Source: a bacterium (GTDB lineage Bacteria > Bacillota > Bacilli > Lactobacillales > Streptococcaceae). Taken from it: a stretch of 64,000 bases of DNA. The translations under genes and the position numbers were made by a program. Under the pieces are notes generated by a model that was given only the letters and a program-made list of their open reading frames with translations, ran no database searches and was not told the DNA's origin. This document shows, one piece after another, positions 54,435 to 64,000 of the stretch. The stretch lies in contig CAJNBW010000001.1 in NCBI GenBank assembly GCA_905221105.1, forward strand, positions 310,001-374,000, given 5' to 3'. The number at the start of each line of letters is the position of its first letter. Positions within the stretch are counted from its first letter, which is position 1.

Positions 54435-55606
54435 TATTTTTCAACCTTGCTATAACGGCGTTGGTGGTCCACAATTTCAACCAAGGCAAACTCTTGATTT
54501 TCATAGCCAGCAAACTGGGCAGAATTTGTTTCGTCTAAGTCTACTTCCTCAAAGAAGACTTTTTCATAGTCAGCAACAGACAGGGCAGTTCGTTGGTTGA
54601 GCCTGTTCAAGCGGTCTTTATCCAGATAGGTTTCATATCCTTCAACCAATTCACCACTGAAGAACTCAGCCACAGCACCACTTCCGTAACTATAAAGGGC
54701 AATCTTATCCCCAGCCTTCAAGCTATCTGTATTTTCCAAGAGAGACAAAAGTCCAAGGAAGAGGGAGCCAGTGTAGATATTCCCCACCTTTTGACTGTAA
54801 AGAATAGACTGGTCAAAGTGCTTTTGCAAGAGGTCCTTTTTCTCTTGAGGCAGGCTCTTATCCATGATTTTTTTCAAGCCTTTTAGCGCTAATTTAGGAT
54901 AAGGTAAATGGAAACAAACAGCCGCAAAATCATCCAAAGTAAGCTGGTAGCGTTTTTGATATTCAAGCCAAGTCGTTTTCAAACTATCCAAATATTGTTG
55001 GGTAGAATAGACACCATTTACATAAGGGGTTGTTGAGTAATTTGGACGCCAAAAGTCCATGATGTCACGGGTTTGAGCTACATTGTCATTATTAAAGGCC
55101 ATAATGCGTGGATTTTGTGTAATCAACATAGCCACACTGCCTGCGCCCTGAGTTGGTTCTCCTGGAGTTTCAATACCATATTTGGCAATATCACTGGCAA
55201 TGACCAAGACCTTGGACTCTGGAGAATTTTCCACATGCAATTTGGCATAATGAAGGGCAGCTGTCGCTCCATAGCAGGCTTCTTTAATCTCGAAACTACG
55301 AGCAAAGGGCTGAATGCCAAGCAAGCCATGCACAAAGACGGCCGCAGCCTTACTCTGGTCAATTCCTGACTCGGTAGCCACAATGACCATGTCAATTTCT
55401 TGTCTCTCTTGCTCAGTTAAAATAGAGTCACTAGCACTGGCCGCCAAGGTCACGATGTCCTCAGTTAGGGGTGCAATACTCAATTCCTTGAGCAAGAGTC
55501 CTTTGCTTAATTTTTCAGGGTCAATGCCCCTTGCTTCTGCTAAGTCTTGTAATTTCAAGACATATTGACTGGTCGCAAAACCAATCTTATCAATACCGAT
55601 TGTCAT
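54434..55606 (-). CDS. mvaS: Hydroxymethylglutaryl-CoA synthase
   Basis: MvaS condenses acetyl-CoA and acetoacetyl-CoA, the first committed step of the mevalonate pathway. The 390-residue product has the catalytic Cys in EACYGATAALHYA near 110, a catalytic Glu in the N-terminal half and the late YSYGSGAVAEFFSGEL. The start at 55606 is chosen because AGAGGTAAAT precedes that ATG; the earlier ATG would add eight residues. Confidence 0.95.
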   Translation of the reverse strand: MTIGIDKIGFATSQYVLKLQDLAEARGIDPEKLSKGLLLKELSIAPLTEDIVTLAASASDSILTEQERQEIDMVIVATESGIDQSKAAAVFVHGLLGIQPFARSFEIKEACYGATAALHYAKLHVENSPESKVLVIASDIAKYGIETPGEPTQGAGSVAMLITQNPRIMAFNNDNVAQTRDIMDFWRPNYSTTPYVNGVYSTQQYLDSLKTTWLEYQKRYQLTLDDFAAVCFHLPYPKLALKGLKKIMDKSLPQEKKDLLQKHFDQSILYSQKVGNIYTGSLFLGLLSLLENTDSLKAGDKIALYSYGSGAVAEFFSGELVEGYETYLDKDRLNRLNQRTALSVADYEKVFFEEVDLDETNSAQFAGYENQEFALVEIVDHQRRYSKVEK

Positions 55607-55650
55607 ATTTACCTCTGTTTTATCATTCATGTAAAAAATCGTTCTATACT

Positions 55651-55659
55651 ATTCTATCA
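55651..55659 (-). promoter_or_regulatory. Extended -10 promoter of mvaS-mvaA
   Basis: The minus strand reads TGATAGAAT within TTTGTGATAGAATAG, the same 15 bases as at the ThrE-pair promoter (56954-56968). Confidence 0.7.
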
Positions 55660-55684
55660 CAAATGGCAGTAAAAGAGAGAAAAA

Positions 55685-55709
55685 AGACTTGATTCACCAA
55701 ATCAAGTCT
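55685..55709 (-). terminator. Terminator of the ThrE pair
   Basis: On the minus strand AGACTTGATT and AATCAAGTCT form a 10-bp stem, followed by TTTTTTC. Confidence 0.9.
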
Positions 55710-55718
55710 CTTGTTCGT

Positions 55719-56168
55719 CTAACGATTTTGCTGTTTTCGTAAGTAGGAATACAGTCTGAGAATCACTGTTCCGCTAGCCATGCCAATAGAGATTACCAGA
55801 GCCAACATGACAACTAAAGTTGCACTAGCAATCGCGTGACTATAGTCTCCTGTCACAAAAAAGGCCGTTGTCCGATAAGACAGATATCCCGGAACCAGAG
55901 GGGCCAAGATGGCCAAGATAAAGACCACAGCAGGGGTCTTATAAAGAATACTTAAAATCTGACTGACGCAGGAACCGATAATGGCGGCAATGAAGGTAGC
56001 TACAATGACATTAGTTGGTTCCTTGAGCAAGAGATAGATTAGCCAAACAGCCATGCCCAAAATCCCTCCTGGTAAGAGCATAGACCGTTGAACATTGAGT
56101 ACGATTAAAAAAGTGATAATAGCAAGAAGACTTGCCACTGCTTGTAATAAAAAGGTTGTTAGTGTCAT
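55719..56168 (-). CDS. ThrE-like threonine/serine exporter, small subunit (DUF3815)
   Basis: The 149-residue product has four to five membrane segments and matches the C-terminal half of ThrE-type exporters (LNVQRSMLLPGGILGMAVWLIY, FILAILAPLVPGYLSYRTTAFF). In many Firmicutes ThrE is split into two genes. It follows the larger half with one base between. The substrate is presumed amino acid but not shown. Confidence 0.85.
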   Translation of the reverse strand: MTLTTFLLQAVASLLAIITFLIVLNVQRSMLLPGGILGMAVWLIYLLLKEPTNVIVATFIAAIIGSCVSQILSILYKTPAVVFILAILAPLVPGYLSYRTTAFFVTGDYSHAIASATLVVMLALVISIGMASGTVILRLYSYLRKQQNR

Positions 56169-56169
56169 A

Positions 56170-56928
56170 TTAGTTCATCAATACCAAGGCGACAGAAGTT
56201 CCCGCCCCTAAAGCAAGGGTAATGAGCAGAGATTCAAACATCTTACTCATACCAGAGTTTATGTGGTTGGTCATAATATCACGAACCGCATTGGTTAAGG
56301 CAATCCCTGGTACAAACGGCATGACTGCACCAGCTATAATCAAATCTGCCGTTGAAGGAAAACCTGTGTAGCGAGCCCAAAACTGGGCTATCATCCCAAA
56401 GACAAAGGCTCCAGCAAAGGCTGTCACAAAGGGAATTCGGATAAACTTCTCCACATAGAGGGAAAAGGCAAAACCAAATAAGGTAGCCACTCCTGCCCCA
56501 AGTGCGTCGTAGATATTTCCACTAAACATAATTGAAAAGAAAGGGGCACTAAAGGTCGCAGCCAGAGTCACCTGTAACTTGGTATATGGAAGCGGTTGGG
56601 CTTGCAAGGCCGTCAATTGCTTAAAGGCTGTTTCTAAATCAATGTGCCCCCCAACCAGCTGACGAGAAATCTGGTTCACATCGCAGACTTTTTCGATGTT
56701 ATAAGAAGAGGAGGTCACGCGCTTCATGCGCGAAATATTGGTATTTTCAATCGAGAAAAAGATTGCAGCAGGCATGGCAAGAACATTGCAATCCACAATC
56801 CCCTGCGAATGCGCAATACGGATCATGGTATCTTCTACACGATGGATTTCTGAGCCACTTTTAAGAAGAATGGTCCCAGCTAGCATAATCACATCGATGA
56901 CGGCATTTAATTCTTTTGATTCTTCCAT
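56170..56928 (-). CDS. ThrE-like threonine/serine exporter, large subunit (DUF1212)
   Basis: The 252-residue product starts with a soluble N-terminal region (about 1-110, with SGSEIHRVEDTMIRIA and the conserved NVLAMPAAIFFSIE) and continues with five membrane segments (VTFAGAFVFGMIAQF, IAGAVMPFVPGIALTNAVRDI). It pairs with the next gene as a split ThrE exporter. The extended -10 promoter is just upstream. Confidence 0.87.
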   Translation of the reverse strand: MEESKELNAVIDVIMLAGTILLKSGSEIHRVEDTMIRIAHSQGIVDCNVLAMPAAIFFSIENTNISRMKRVTSSSYNIEKVCDVNQISRQLVGGHIDLETAFKQLTALQAQPLPYTKLQVTLAATFSAPFFSIMFSGNIYDALGAGVATLFGFAFSLYVEKFIRIPFVTAFAGAFVFGMIAQFWARYTGFPSTADLIIAGAVMPFVPGIALTNAVRDIMTNHINSGMSKMFESLLITLALGAGTSVALVLMN

Positions 56929-56955
56929 GCTTGCCTCCTTTTATCAACTCCTTCT

Positions 56956-56964
56956 ATTCTATCA
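56956..56964 (-). promoter_or_regulatory. Extended -10 promoter of the ThrE pair
   Basis: The minus strand reads TGATAGAAT in the context TTTGTGATAGAATAG, the same 15 bases as before mvaS. The ribosome site AAAGGAGG is downstream. Confidence 0.65.
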
Positions 56965-56979
56965 CAAATCCGGACTCAA

Positions 56980-57013
56980 AAAAAATCTTTGCCATGAAAT
57001 CATGACAAAGATT
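56980..57013 (-). terminator. Terminator of the priA-fmt-rsmB-phpP-stkP operon
   Basis: On the minus strand ATCTTTGTCATGA, TTT and CATGGCAAAGAT form a long stem with G-U pairs, followed by eight T. Confidence 0.92.
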
Positions 57014-57016
57014 CGT

Positions 57017-58918
57017 TTAATCACGAGAATTTTCGTGATTGCCTTCACTACTTGATTGAGTCGTAGCAGGTGCATTCCCTCGTTGATTTCCTTGTTGGTT
57101 CCCCTGACTTGGTGTTGTAGTAGAACCTTGGTTTCCACGTTGGGATGGTGCTGATGATGACGTTGACGGCGGTGTTTTTGGTTTGTAGATTGAAATCTTG
57201 ACGCGCGTCTTAGTCAAATCAACCTTTTCACCTGCCTTTGGACTCTGTTCAACTACTGTACCCTCAGCAGTTCCATCAGGAGCTGTTGACACCTCTACAA
57301 CTTCAATATTGGCTTCTTTAATACCGACAATTTGAACGAGATTGTTTTTAGTAAATTCAAGACTAGATCCTATATAACTTGGCATGGCAACGCTGGTTAC
57401 TTTCTTAGCAACGGTTAAGGTAATCGTTGAGGCCTTGCTCAAATCATAGGTGGTTCCGGCAGCTGGACTCTGTCTGAGAACAGTTCCTGCTTCGCTCTCA
57501 CTTGATTCCTCTTCCTCAATCTTGATGAGATTTTCAGGAACCTTCTTCTGCTTGAGTTCTGCGATAACATCTGTCGATTTACGGCCGATATAGTTACTCA
57601 ATTGGAAGGATTGCTTGCCTGATGAGACAACCAAATTGATTTTTGAACCTTCTTTTCGAGTCTTTCCAGCTTCAGGATCTGTACGGATAATCCGCCCTTC
57701 TTCCACCTTTTCACTAGCCTCTGATTTCTCCTCGCCAATCTCAAAATTGGCTTTCTTGAGCGTTTCCTTGGCTTCCGCAACTGTCTGACCTGCCACATTT
57801 GGAATGGCAATGGTTGCAGGAGTTCTGGATAATATCCAAATCAGAGAGGCTGCCACCAATACAATGCTGGCCAACAAAATCATATAACGAACTCTAAATT
57901 TCCGTTTCTTAACAGGCTTGCTTGCGTAATTGTCTTCTGAAGCCTGCTGACTCGACTTCGCAGTCTGTGGCTTCGGACTTTGTGTTTGTACCTTAGGAAT
58001 CGAGGTCAAGGTACTCTGTGACACCTTTGGTAGTGTCTTGGTGTCCGCCTTAGTAGTATCATTAAATACCAGTTTAGGCTCATTTCGACGATTGTAAGAC
58101 AAGCTACTAGACAAGTCCACATACATCTCTGCAACTGACTGATAACGATCTGTCAATTTCTTGGCAGTTGCCTTGATGACAACATTCTCCAAAGCCTGAG
58201 GAACAGATGGATTTTCATCAATAACTGAGGGCAGTGGTTTTTGGAAATGCTGAAGGGCAATGGTCACCGCGCTATCCCCGTCATAAGGGATATGGCCTGT
58301 CAGCATCTCATAGAAAATAATCCCCATAGCATAGATATCACTCTGTACAGTCGCCTTCGAACCACGCGCCTGCTCTGGTGACAAGTAATGAACTGAGCCC
58401 AGCATAGAGTTAGTCTGGGTCAGACTCGTCTCTGCAAAGGCTACTGCAATCCCAAAGTCTGTGACCTTGGCAGTCCCATCTGGTGTCAAAAGGATATTTT
58501 GAGGTTTCAAGTCCCTGTGGACAATTCCTCGAGTATGGGCCAAACGCATAGCCAATAGGATTTGTCCCATGATACGGACGGCTTCTTCATTAGAAAGAGG
58601 ATAGTGTTCCTTGATATAGCGTTTAAGGTCCAGTCCAGCAACATACTCCATTGCAAGATACTGTTGACCATCTTCCTCACCAATATCTGTTATCCGAACG
58701 ATATGAGGATGGTCTAGATCTGCCATAGCTCTCGCTTCACGTTGAAAACGAGCTACAGCTATCGGGTCCGTCTGGTAGTTGGTCCTCAAGACCTTCACTG
58801 CCACTTCTTCTCCGTCTAGAATTAAATCCTTGGCCAAATAGACATCTGCCATGCCTCCTCGGCCAATCTGTTTCACAATCCGATAGCGTCCGGCAAAAAT
58901 CTTGCCGATTTGGATCAT
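57017..58918 (-). CDS. stkP: Serine/threonine kinase StkP with three PASTA domains
   Basis: StkP is the membrane kinase that senses cell-wall material and controls division. The 633-residue product has a Hanks-type kinase (1-275: [12 protein letters not shown], Lys42, HRDLKPQN with Asp136, DFG 154-156), a juxtamembrane linker, one membrane helix (about 345-363) and three extracellular PASTA repeats (about 368-432, 437-504 and 508-578). Pneumococcal StkP has four. The middle repeat here looks like a hybrid of pneumococcal repeats two and three. The last 50 residues form an unusual Q/N/G/S/T-rich tail. It overlaps phpP by 4 bases and is co-expressed with it. Confidence 0.93.
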   Translation of the reverse strand: MIQIGKIFAGRYRIVKQIGRGGMADVYLAKDLILDGEEVAVKVLRTNYQTDPIAVARFQREARAMADLDHPHIVRITDIGEEDGQQYLAMEYVAGLDLKRYIKEHYPLSNEEAVRIMGQILLAMRLAHTRGIVHRDLKPQNILLTPDGTAKVTDFGIAVAFAETSLTQTNSMLGSVHYLSPEQARGSKATVQSDIYAMGIIFYEMLTGHIPYDGDSAVTIALQHFQKPLPSVIDENPSVPQALENVVIKATAKKLTDRYQSVAEMYVDLSSSLSYNRRNEPKLVFNDTTKADTKTLPKVSQSTLTSIPKVQTQSPKPQTAKSSQQASEDNYASKPVKKRKFRVRYMILLASIVLVAASLIWILSRTPATIAIPNVAGQTVAEAKETLKKANFEIGEEKSEASEKVEEGRIIRTDPEAGKTRKEGSKINLVVSSGKQSFQLSNYIGRKSTDVIAELKQKKVPENLIKIEEEESSESEAGTVLRQSPAAGTTYDLSKASTITLTVAKKVTSVAMPSYIGSSLEFTKNNLVQIVGIKEANIEVVEVSTAPDGTAEGTVVEQSPKAGEKVDLTKTRVKISIYKPKTPPSTSSSAPSQRGNQGSTTTPSQGNQQGNQRGNAPATTQSSSEGNHENSRD

Positions 58919-59655
58919 TCTGCATCCTCCTCGTTCATAGAAACAAGGGCAACCGTAATGTTGTCTAAACCTCCTGCATTGTTAGCAAAACGCACGAGCG
59001 TCGCTGTTTTATCTGCCAAAGGAATATCACTGGTTACAATATCACAAATCTCACTGCCTGAAATCATGTTGGTCAAACCATCACTATTGAGCAAGAGATA
59101 GTCACCTGGCTCAAGGGTAATCATTCCAAAATCAGGTTGAACTTCATCTTTTTGACCAATAGACTGAGTAATAATATTTTTCTGTGGATGGCTGGCTGCT
59201 TCTTCTGGTGTCAATTGACCTGCCTTAAGCAATTCATTGACCAAGGAATGGTCGCTCGTTAACTGGTGGTATTCTTCCCCACGAATCAAACCGATACGAG
59301 AATCTCCAATATGGGCATAGATAGCCTGATTGCCAATAATAGCAACAGCTTCTAGAGTTGTTCCCATTCCTTTATAGGCATCATCTTGTCCAAGTTGATG
59401 AATCTTTTGATTTTCAATTTCTAGGTAATTGGCGAACCATTCACGCACTTCATTGACTGTATCGATTTGGGTATCAACCCAAGCTATACCTAGGTCTGTT
59501 ACCGCCATTTCACTAGCGATATTCCCTGCGCGATGCCCCCCCATCCCATCAGCTAAAATAATCATGGTACGTCCAGCTCTATTGACATAGTGGTTGACAT
59601 AGTCTTGGTTATTTGTTCGTTTCTGACCAACATCTGTTAATAATGAAATTTCCAT
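58915..59655 (-). CDS. phpP: PP2C-type protein phosphatase PhpP
   Basis: PhpP removes phosphates placed by StkP. The 246-residue product has the PP2C motifs: [11 protein letters not shown] (Asp metal ligand near 19), [14 protein letters not shown] (near 36), [12 protein letters not shown] (near 118), SDGLTNMI (near 192) and GGLDNITV. It overlaps stkP's start by 4 bases, consistent with a balanced kinase/phosphatase pair. Confidence 0.95.
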   Translation of the reverse strand: MEISLLTDVGQKRTNNQDYVNHYVNRAGRTMIILADGMGGHRAGNIASEMAVTDLGIAWVDTQIDTVNEVREWFANYLEIENQKIHQLGQDDAYKGMGTTLEAVAIIGNQAIYAHIGDSRIGLIRGEEYHQLTSDHSLVNELLKAGQLTPEEAASHPQKNIITQSIGQKDEVQPDFGMITLEPGDYLLLNSDGLTNMISGSEICDIVTSDIPLADKTATLVRFANNAGGLDNITVALVSMNEEDAE

Positions 59656-59669
59656 GTGTCAGTTCCTTC

Positions 59670-60986
59670 CTAATCTGATATCTTGCGAAATTGACTGATG
59701 AAGAATCCATCACTTCCATACAATTCAGGTGTAATGAGGATACAGCCGTCTTTCATGATATCCTTACATTCATGTTCTAGTTTTACCTGCTCGAACTCGG
59801 GATGACTTTCTAGAAACGCCTCAACGACTTGAAAATTCTCCTCTGAGACAATAGTACAGGTACTATAAGTTATTATACCACCTTTGCGTAGTGTTTGACA
59901 AACACTACCTAATATTTCTAGCTGAATTTCCTGTAAGGACGCGAAATCTGCCGTTTCTTTGTTGTATTTGATATCTGGTTTGCGACGCAAAAGACCGATT
60001 CCTGAACAAGGAGCATCTACTAGAATCTTGTCAAAGGAATTCTGACCAAAAAACTCATGCACCTTTCTGGCATCCAATTTTTGCGTTTGAACCCGATCTG
60101 CAACCCCTAGACGTTGGGCATTTTCTTGGATTAAGTCCAACTTGTGGTCATACAGATCTAGTGCAGTAACCTGACCTGTCGTAAGATAAGAGGCAATATG
60201 GGCTGTTTTCCCACCCGGAGCCGCACAAGCATCTAGAACCTGCTCATCACCTTGTAAATCAAGCGTCGGAGCAACCAGTTGACTAGACTCATCTTGGATG
60301 GTTATAGCTCCTTCTGCGAACAAATCATGGCCTGCAAAATGCCCTTGCTCCTTAACCAGACCAGAAACAGACAAAGGTGAATCACTGGCCTCCAACAAGG
60401 TTTGGATTTCCTCTTTTCGTCCTAGGTCTGTTACACGAATGCTGGCCTTGTTTCGCACCAAAAGACTTTCAAAGATGGCTTGTGCTCGCTCTTCTCCGTA
60501 TTCTTCCTTAAGTTTAGACACGAGCCAAACTGGGAGAGAATAGGCAACGGAATCACGTTTGTTTTTTCGTTTGATACTGGCAATATCTGGCCAGCCTTCT
60601 CGCAAAATACGACGTAAGACAGCATTGACCAATTTTTCACTGCCTTTTTTACGAAATTTGGCTAATTCCACCGCTTCATTAACCACAGCATGGTCTGGAA
60701 TTTTGTCCAAATAGCGGAGTTGGTAAGCACTCATGAGAAGCAGAACATAGAGCCAACTATCTAACTGGTCTCTGTCTTCGATAAAGTGGGACAGGTACCA
60801 TTCCAAAGTTAATTTGCTAGCTACCGTTCCATAGACCATCTCTGTCACCAAGCCCTTGTCCGCTGCCGAAAGTTGACTTCCCTTGAGATGCTTATTTAAG
60901 GCGATATTTGAGTATGCTTGATTGATAAAGACATCCTCTAATACTGCTAGGGCTAGACTTCTAGCCGTTTCTACTTTAGTCACCAA
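59670..60986 (-). CDS. rsmB: 16S rRNA (cytosine-967-C5) methyltransferase RsmB
   Basis: RsmB methylates C967 of 16S rRNA. The 438-residue product has an N-terminal NusB-like domain (about 1-130) and a Rossmann methyltransferase with [15 protein letters not shown] (AdoMet), [15 protein letters not shown] (Cys, helper) and [10 protein letters not shown] (catalytic Cys). It lies 14 bases before phpP and overlaps fmt by 11 bases. Confidence 0.95.
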   Translation of the reverse strand: MVTKVETARSLALAVLEDVFINQAYSNIALNKHLKGSQLSAADKGLVTEMVYGTVASKLTLEWYLSHFIEDRDQLDSWLYVLLLMSAYQLRYLDKIPDHAVVNEAVELAKFRKKGSEKLVNAVLRRILREGWPDIASIKRKNKRDSVAYSLPVWLVSKLKEEYGEERAQAIFESLLVRNKASIRVTDLGRKEEIQTLLEASDSPLSVSGLVKEQGHFAGHDLFAEGAITIQDESSQLVAPTLDLQGDEQVLDACAAPGGKTAHIASYLTTGQVTALDLYDHKLDLIQENAQRLGVADRVQTQKLDARKVHEFFGQNSFDKILVDAPCSGIGLLRRKPDIKYNKETADFASLQEIQLEILGSVCQTLRKGGIITYSTCTIVSEENFQVVEAFLESHPEFEQVKLEHECKDIMKDGCILITPELYGSDGFFISQFRKISD

Positions 60987-61911
60987 ATCGTTCTCCTACA
61001 GTCAATGTACGTCCAACACCGTTGAGGAAGGAAGCAATGTCCATCTTAGGTTTGCCTGCTGGCTGCACTTGTTTGAGGGATAGGGCACCTTCTGCCGTTG
61101 CGACAATCAATTCTTTCTTGCCAATAGAGAGTATTTCACCCGGATTTCCTTGACCTTCTACTGGTAGGGCTTCATAAATCTTAAAGCGGTCGCCCTTAAG
61201 GAAAGTATGGGCAACAGGCCACGGGTTCATGCCACGGATTTGGTTGAAGAGTTGACGATTGGTTTTGTTCCAGTCCAGTTTTTCTTCCTCTGGCTTGATA
61301 TTTGGAGAGAAAGTGACCCGACTTGGATCCTGCGGTTCAGGTTTGATGTCCCCAGCAATATAGGCAGGCAAAGTATCCAAAAGCAAGTCACGACCAACTA
61401 GCGCTAATTTCTCAAACAAGGTACCGACATTATCCTCATCTGTGATAGGAATGCTGCGACGAGAAATCATATCTCCTGCATCCATTTCCTTAACCATCTC
61501 CATAATGGTCACACCAGCTTCCTCATCCCCTTGAATCAAGGCATAATGGATAGGCGCACCACCACGGTGTTTTGGAAGGAGGGAGGCGTGAACATTGACC
61601 GCAAAATCCATGCTATCAAGGAGTTTACTTGGAAGAAACTGCCCAAAAGCAGCAGTCACAATTCCATCTGCTCCAAGTTTCATAATAGCTTCCATCTCTG
61701 GACTTCCAGATAATTTTTCAGGTTGGTAGATAGGAAGTCCAGCCTCTTTAGCAGCCTGCTTGACTGGTGTCTCTTGGATCACTTTTTTACGGCCAACAGC
61801 GCGGTCTGGCTGGGTCACAACGGCTAGAATTTCGTAACGGTCATCTGTCAAAAGTCCTTTTAAGACTGTTGCTGAAAAGTCGGGTGTTCCCATAAAGATT
61901 AATTTTGTCAT
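60976..61911 (-). CDS. fmt: Methionyl-tRNA formyltransferase
   Basis: Fmt formylates initiator Met-tRNA. The 311-residue product has the formyltransferase core with [32 protein letters not shown] (Asn/His catalytic region near 105-140) and a C-terminal OB-like domain. It starts 12 bases after priA and overlaps rsmB. Confidence 0.96.
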   Translation of the reverse strand: MTKLIFMGTPDFSATVLKGLLTDDRYEILAVVTQPDRAVGRKKVIQETPVKQAAKEAGLPIYQPEKLSGSPEMEAIMKLGADGIVTAAFGQFLPSKLLDSMDFAVNVHASLLPKHRGGAPIHYALIQGDEEAGVTIMEMVKEMDAGDMISRRSIPITDEDNVGTLFEKLALVGRDLLLDTLPAYIAGDIKPEPQDPSRVTFSPNIKPEEEKLDWNKTNRQLFNQIRGMNPWPVAHTFLKGDRFKIYEALPVEGQGNPGEILSIGKKELIVATAEGALSLKQVQPAGKPKMDIASFLNGVGRTLTVGERFGD

Positions 61912-61923
61912 ATCTTCTCCTTC

Positions 61924-64000
61924 TTATAAAAATTGCTGTGGCTCATGGTCAATACTGAGACGGAGCTCACTATTTTCCCGTTCTTGAGTCAGTGCCAAGA
62001 CCTGGTTGAGGGTCGGACCAAGCTCATCTTCTAAACGGTATTTAATTAAAATCTGGTAATGATAAAGGTTGTGGGTACGAGCAATAGGCTTGGGTGTTGG
62101 CCCTAGAATGTTACTGGTTTCAGACAAACCTGACCGCAAAATATTCATGACTTCATAAGCACGTTTGACAACCTCTTCTTCTTTCTTGTGAGAAAGGGTA
62201 ATACCAATGGTGAAATAGTAAGGTGGATAGCCGAGTTGTCGTCTAATTCCCATTTCATAGGCATAAAAGCCTTCGTAATCCTGATCCTTGGCAAATCGAA
62301 TAGCGTAGTGCTGAGGATTGTAAGACTGGATCAAGACCTGCCCTGATTTTTCAGCCCGACCTGCTCGACCTGCCACCTGAGTCAAGAGCTGAAAGGTTCT
62401 CTCAGAAGAACGGAAATCTGGTAGATTCAAGGCGGTATCTGCATTTAGCACTCCGACTAAGGTCACATTTGGAAAATCCAATCCCTTGGCAATCATCTGA
62501 GTACCTAGTAAAATATCCGCTTCCCCTCGTCCAAACTGGTCAAGTAGAGCTTGATGACTGCCTTTCTTGCGCGTCGTATCCACATCCATGCGCAGAATAC
62601 GAGCCTGAGGAAAAAGTTCTGCCAGCTCGTCATAAGCCTTCTGAGTTCCCGTCCCATAGTAGCGAATACTGCGGCTCTTACAGTTAGGGCAGGCCTGAGG
62701 AATGTCCTTCAAAAAACCACAATAATGGCAGTTCATGGTCTTGGTATCCATATGCAAGGTCAAGGAAATATCACAGTTGGGACAAGTATCCACCGTTCCA
62801 CACTCCCGACACATAACAAAGCTAGAATAACCACGACGGTTGAGCATGAGAACCACCTGTTCTTTTTTAGCCAGACGGTCTTGGATGGCTTCTAGCAAAG
62901 GCGGTGTAAAGTTTGACGTCTCATTTTGTCCGATATAGTCCCGAAAATCAATCACTTGAACCTCAGGAATCGTAGCTAGAGGATTAGCTCGTTGCGTAAG
63001 ACGTAAGTGCTGATAGACACCTTTTCCAGCTCGTGCACGGCTTTCCAGACTTGGTGTCGCTGAACCAAGGACCAAGGCTGCTTGATTGTACTGGGCCCGT
63101 AAAATAGCCACTTCTCTGGCATGGTAACGGGGATTACTGTCTTGCTTATAAGTCGCTTCATGCTCCTCATCGATAATCATAACTCCTAGATTTTTCAGCG
63201 GAGCAAAGATGGCCGATCTAGCACCAACAACAACTTGAGCATCACCGCGCTCCACCTTGCGCCATTCATCATACTTTTCACCATTAGACAGGCCTGAATG
63301 AAGAATGGCCACCTTCTCACCAAATCGAGCAATAAAACGCTCCGTCATCTGTGGAGTCAAGGAAATCTCAGGCACCAGTAAAATAGCTGTCTTACCCTTG
63401 TCCAAGGCCCCTTGGATAATCTGCAAGTAAACCTCCGTCTTCCCACTTCCTGTAATCCCTTGAAGGAGGAAGGGAGGCTGATGACTACCAACAGAACTGA
63501 CAACCGCATCACGCGCCTGTCTTTGCTCTGGATTCAACTCCAAAGGCTGACTTGCCTCAATGCCTTCAAAATAAGCAGCTGAACGTTGCACTTCCTTTTG
63601 GACTATGGTAACAGCACCTTGTTCCACAAAGAAGTTGACTTGCTCCCGCGAGTAGGACTCTAACAAACTAGCCAAGGAAGCACTCTCAGGATGAGACAGC
63701 AAATAGTCTCTCAGTTCCAACTTTTTCTTGGCGCGTGTAGAGATCTCGACACCTTCTAATTGAGCAAGATGAACTTCATACCAAGACTGGGTCTTGACCT
63801 TCTTTTGATCGACCGCCTGATATTCCAGACCAAGCAGACCTTTTCTAATCAAACGCATCATTTCAGCTTGCTTACCTAAATCCAAAGAAGAAAAGGCAAG
63901 CGAATCTTCTGAACCAAACAAACGCTCTCTGTCTTCCTGACTCAGACCCTCCAGAGGATAGAGAATCTTGTCATAGCTAGAATTCAGAAATCCTGGAAGC
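61924..64000 (-). CDS. priA: Primosomal protein N' (PriA helicase), 5' end outside the window
   Basis: PriA restarts stalled replication forks. The visible part has Walker A LLQGITGSGKTEVY, DEEH (IDEEHEAT), the PriA zinc-binding region (CRECGTVDTCPNCD, CHYCG and CPNCKSRS), GTQMIAKGLDFP and the QVAGRAGR motif VI. The frame stays open to the right edge (LPGFLNSSYDKILYPLEGLS before the TTG at 63921), so the apparent start there is not real. About 690 of roughly 800 residues are present; the N-terminal DNA-binding part is missing. Confidence 0.95.
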   Translation of the reverse strand, partial: LPGFLNSSYDKILYPLEGLSQEDRERLFGSEDSLAFSSLDLGKQAEMMRLIRKGLLGLEYQAVDQKKVKTQSWYEVHLAQLEGVEISTRAKKKLELRDYLLSHPESASLASLLESYSREQVNFFVEQGAVTIVQKEVQRSAAYFEGIEASQPLELNPEQRQARDAVVSSVGSHQPPFLLQGITGSGKTEVYLQIIQGALDKGKTAILLVPEISLTPQMTERFIARFGEKVAILHSGLSNGEKYDEWRKVERGDAQVVVGARSAIFAPLKNLGVMIIDEEHEATYKQDSNPRYHAREVAILRAQYNQAALVLGSATPSLESRARAGKGVYQHLRLTQRANPLATIPEVQVIDFRDYIGQNETSNFTPPLLEAIQDRLAKKEQVVLMLNRRGYSSFVMCRECGTVDTCPNCDISLTLHMDTKTMNCHYCGFLKDIPQACPNCKSRSIRYYGTGTQKAYDELAELFPQARILRMDVDTTRKKGSHQALLDQFGRGEADILLGTQMIAKGLDFPNVTLVGVLNADTALNLPDFRSSERTFQLLTQVAGRAGRAEKSGQVLIQSYNPQHYAIRFAKDQDYEGFYAYEMGIRRQLGYPPYYFTIGITLSHKKEEEVVKRAYEVMNILRSGLSETSNILGPTPKPIARTHNLYHYQILIKYRLEDELGPTLNQVLALTQERENSELRLSIDHEPQQFL

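Noticed and set aside
63919-63921. True start of priA at the TTG near the right edge
   Set aside because: The same frame stays open to base 64000 and PriA proteins are longer, so the gene is cut by the window.

Overview
The window is a low-GC Firmicute chromosome segment that looks like a mitis-group Streptococcus (S. mitis / S. oralis / S. pneumoniae relatives). The evidence is the MurM-MurN pair, the LdcB-HIT-M42 peptidase cluster next to rplK-rplA, two complete BOX elements, extended -10 (TGnTATAAT) promoters, and the StkP-PhpP and MvaS-MvaA clusters. From memory, the rplA-to-metE block and the scrK-to-priA block lie far apart in S. pneumoniae reference chromosomes, so a non-pneumococcal mitis-group species or a rearranged chromosome is more likely; this cannot be settled from one window. 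Most genes are on the minus strand.

Layout. 1-1842: AT-rich intergenic DNA, then rplA and rplK with two copies of a motif that may be an L1 autoregulatory site. 1859-8781: cell-wall and peptide metabolism (ldcB, HIT protein, M42 peptidase, BOX element, brnQ, rhodanese, uracil-DNA glycosylase-like protein, pepV, nitroreductase). 8952-20785: amino-acid binding lipoprotein, phosphodiesterase, uvrC, a broken matrixin-like metalloprotease, murN-murM, esterase, RNase J2 and recJ. 20887-23907: a four-gene plus-strand polar amino-acid ABC transporter operon. 23921-32120: msmK with a cre site, a PucR-type regulator, mrnC, cysS, a double GNAT protein, cysE and pnp. pnp has a long leader with two 112-bp tandem structured units. 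32146-35560: metF-metE with a perfect MET-box.

35654-46457 is the accessory part. A small pair (pyrimidine-dimer-glycosylase-like protein and YbgA/DUF1722 protein) is followed by a cytoplasmic EndA-like nuclease. Next comes a defence operon, transcribed right to left: hsdR-hsdM-hsdS (type I restriction-modification) followed by hamA-hamB (Hachiman). HamA carries a PD-(D/E)XK-type core and HamB is a Ski2-like helicase. The Hachiman genes are strikingly A+T-rich. hsdR has a one-base frameshift close to its true start, so restriction may be off while methylation is intact.

46528-64000 returns to core genome: a TVP38/DedA-type membrane protein, the sucrose locus (scrK, scrA, divergent scrB-scrR with operators overlapping both -35 boxes), a second BOX element, mvaS-mvaA, a split ThrE exporter, and stkP-phpP-rsmB-fmt-priA. 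StkP here has three PASTA repeats and a Q/N/G/S-rich tail. priA runs off the right edge.
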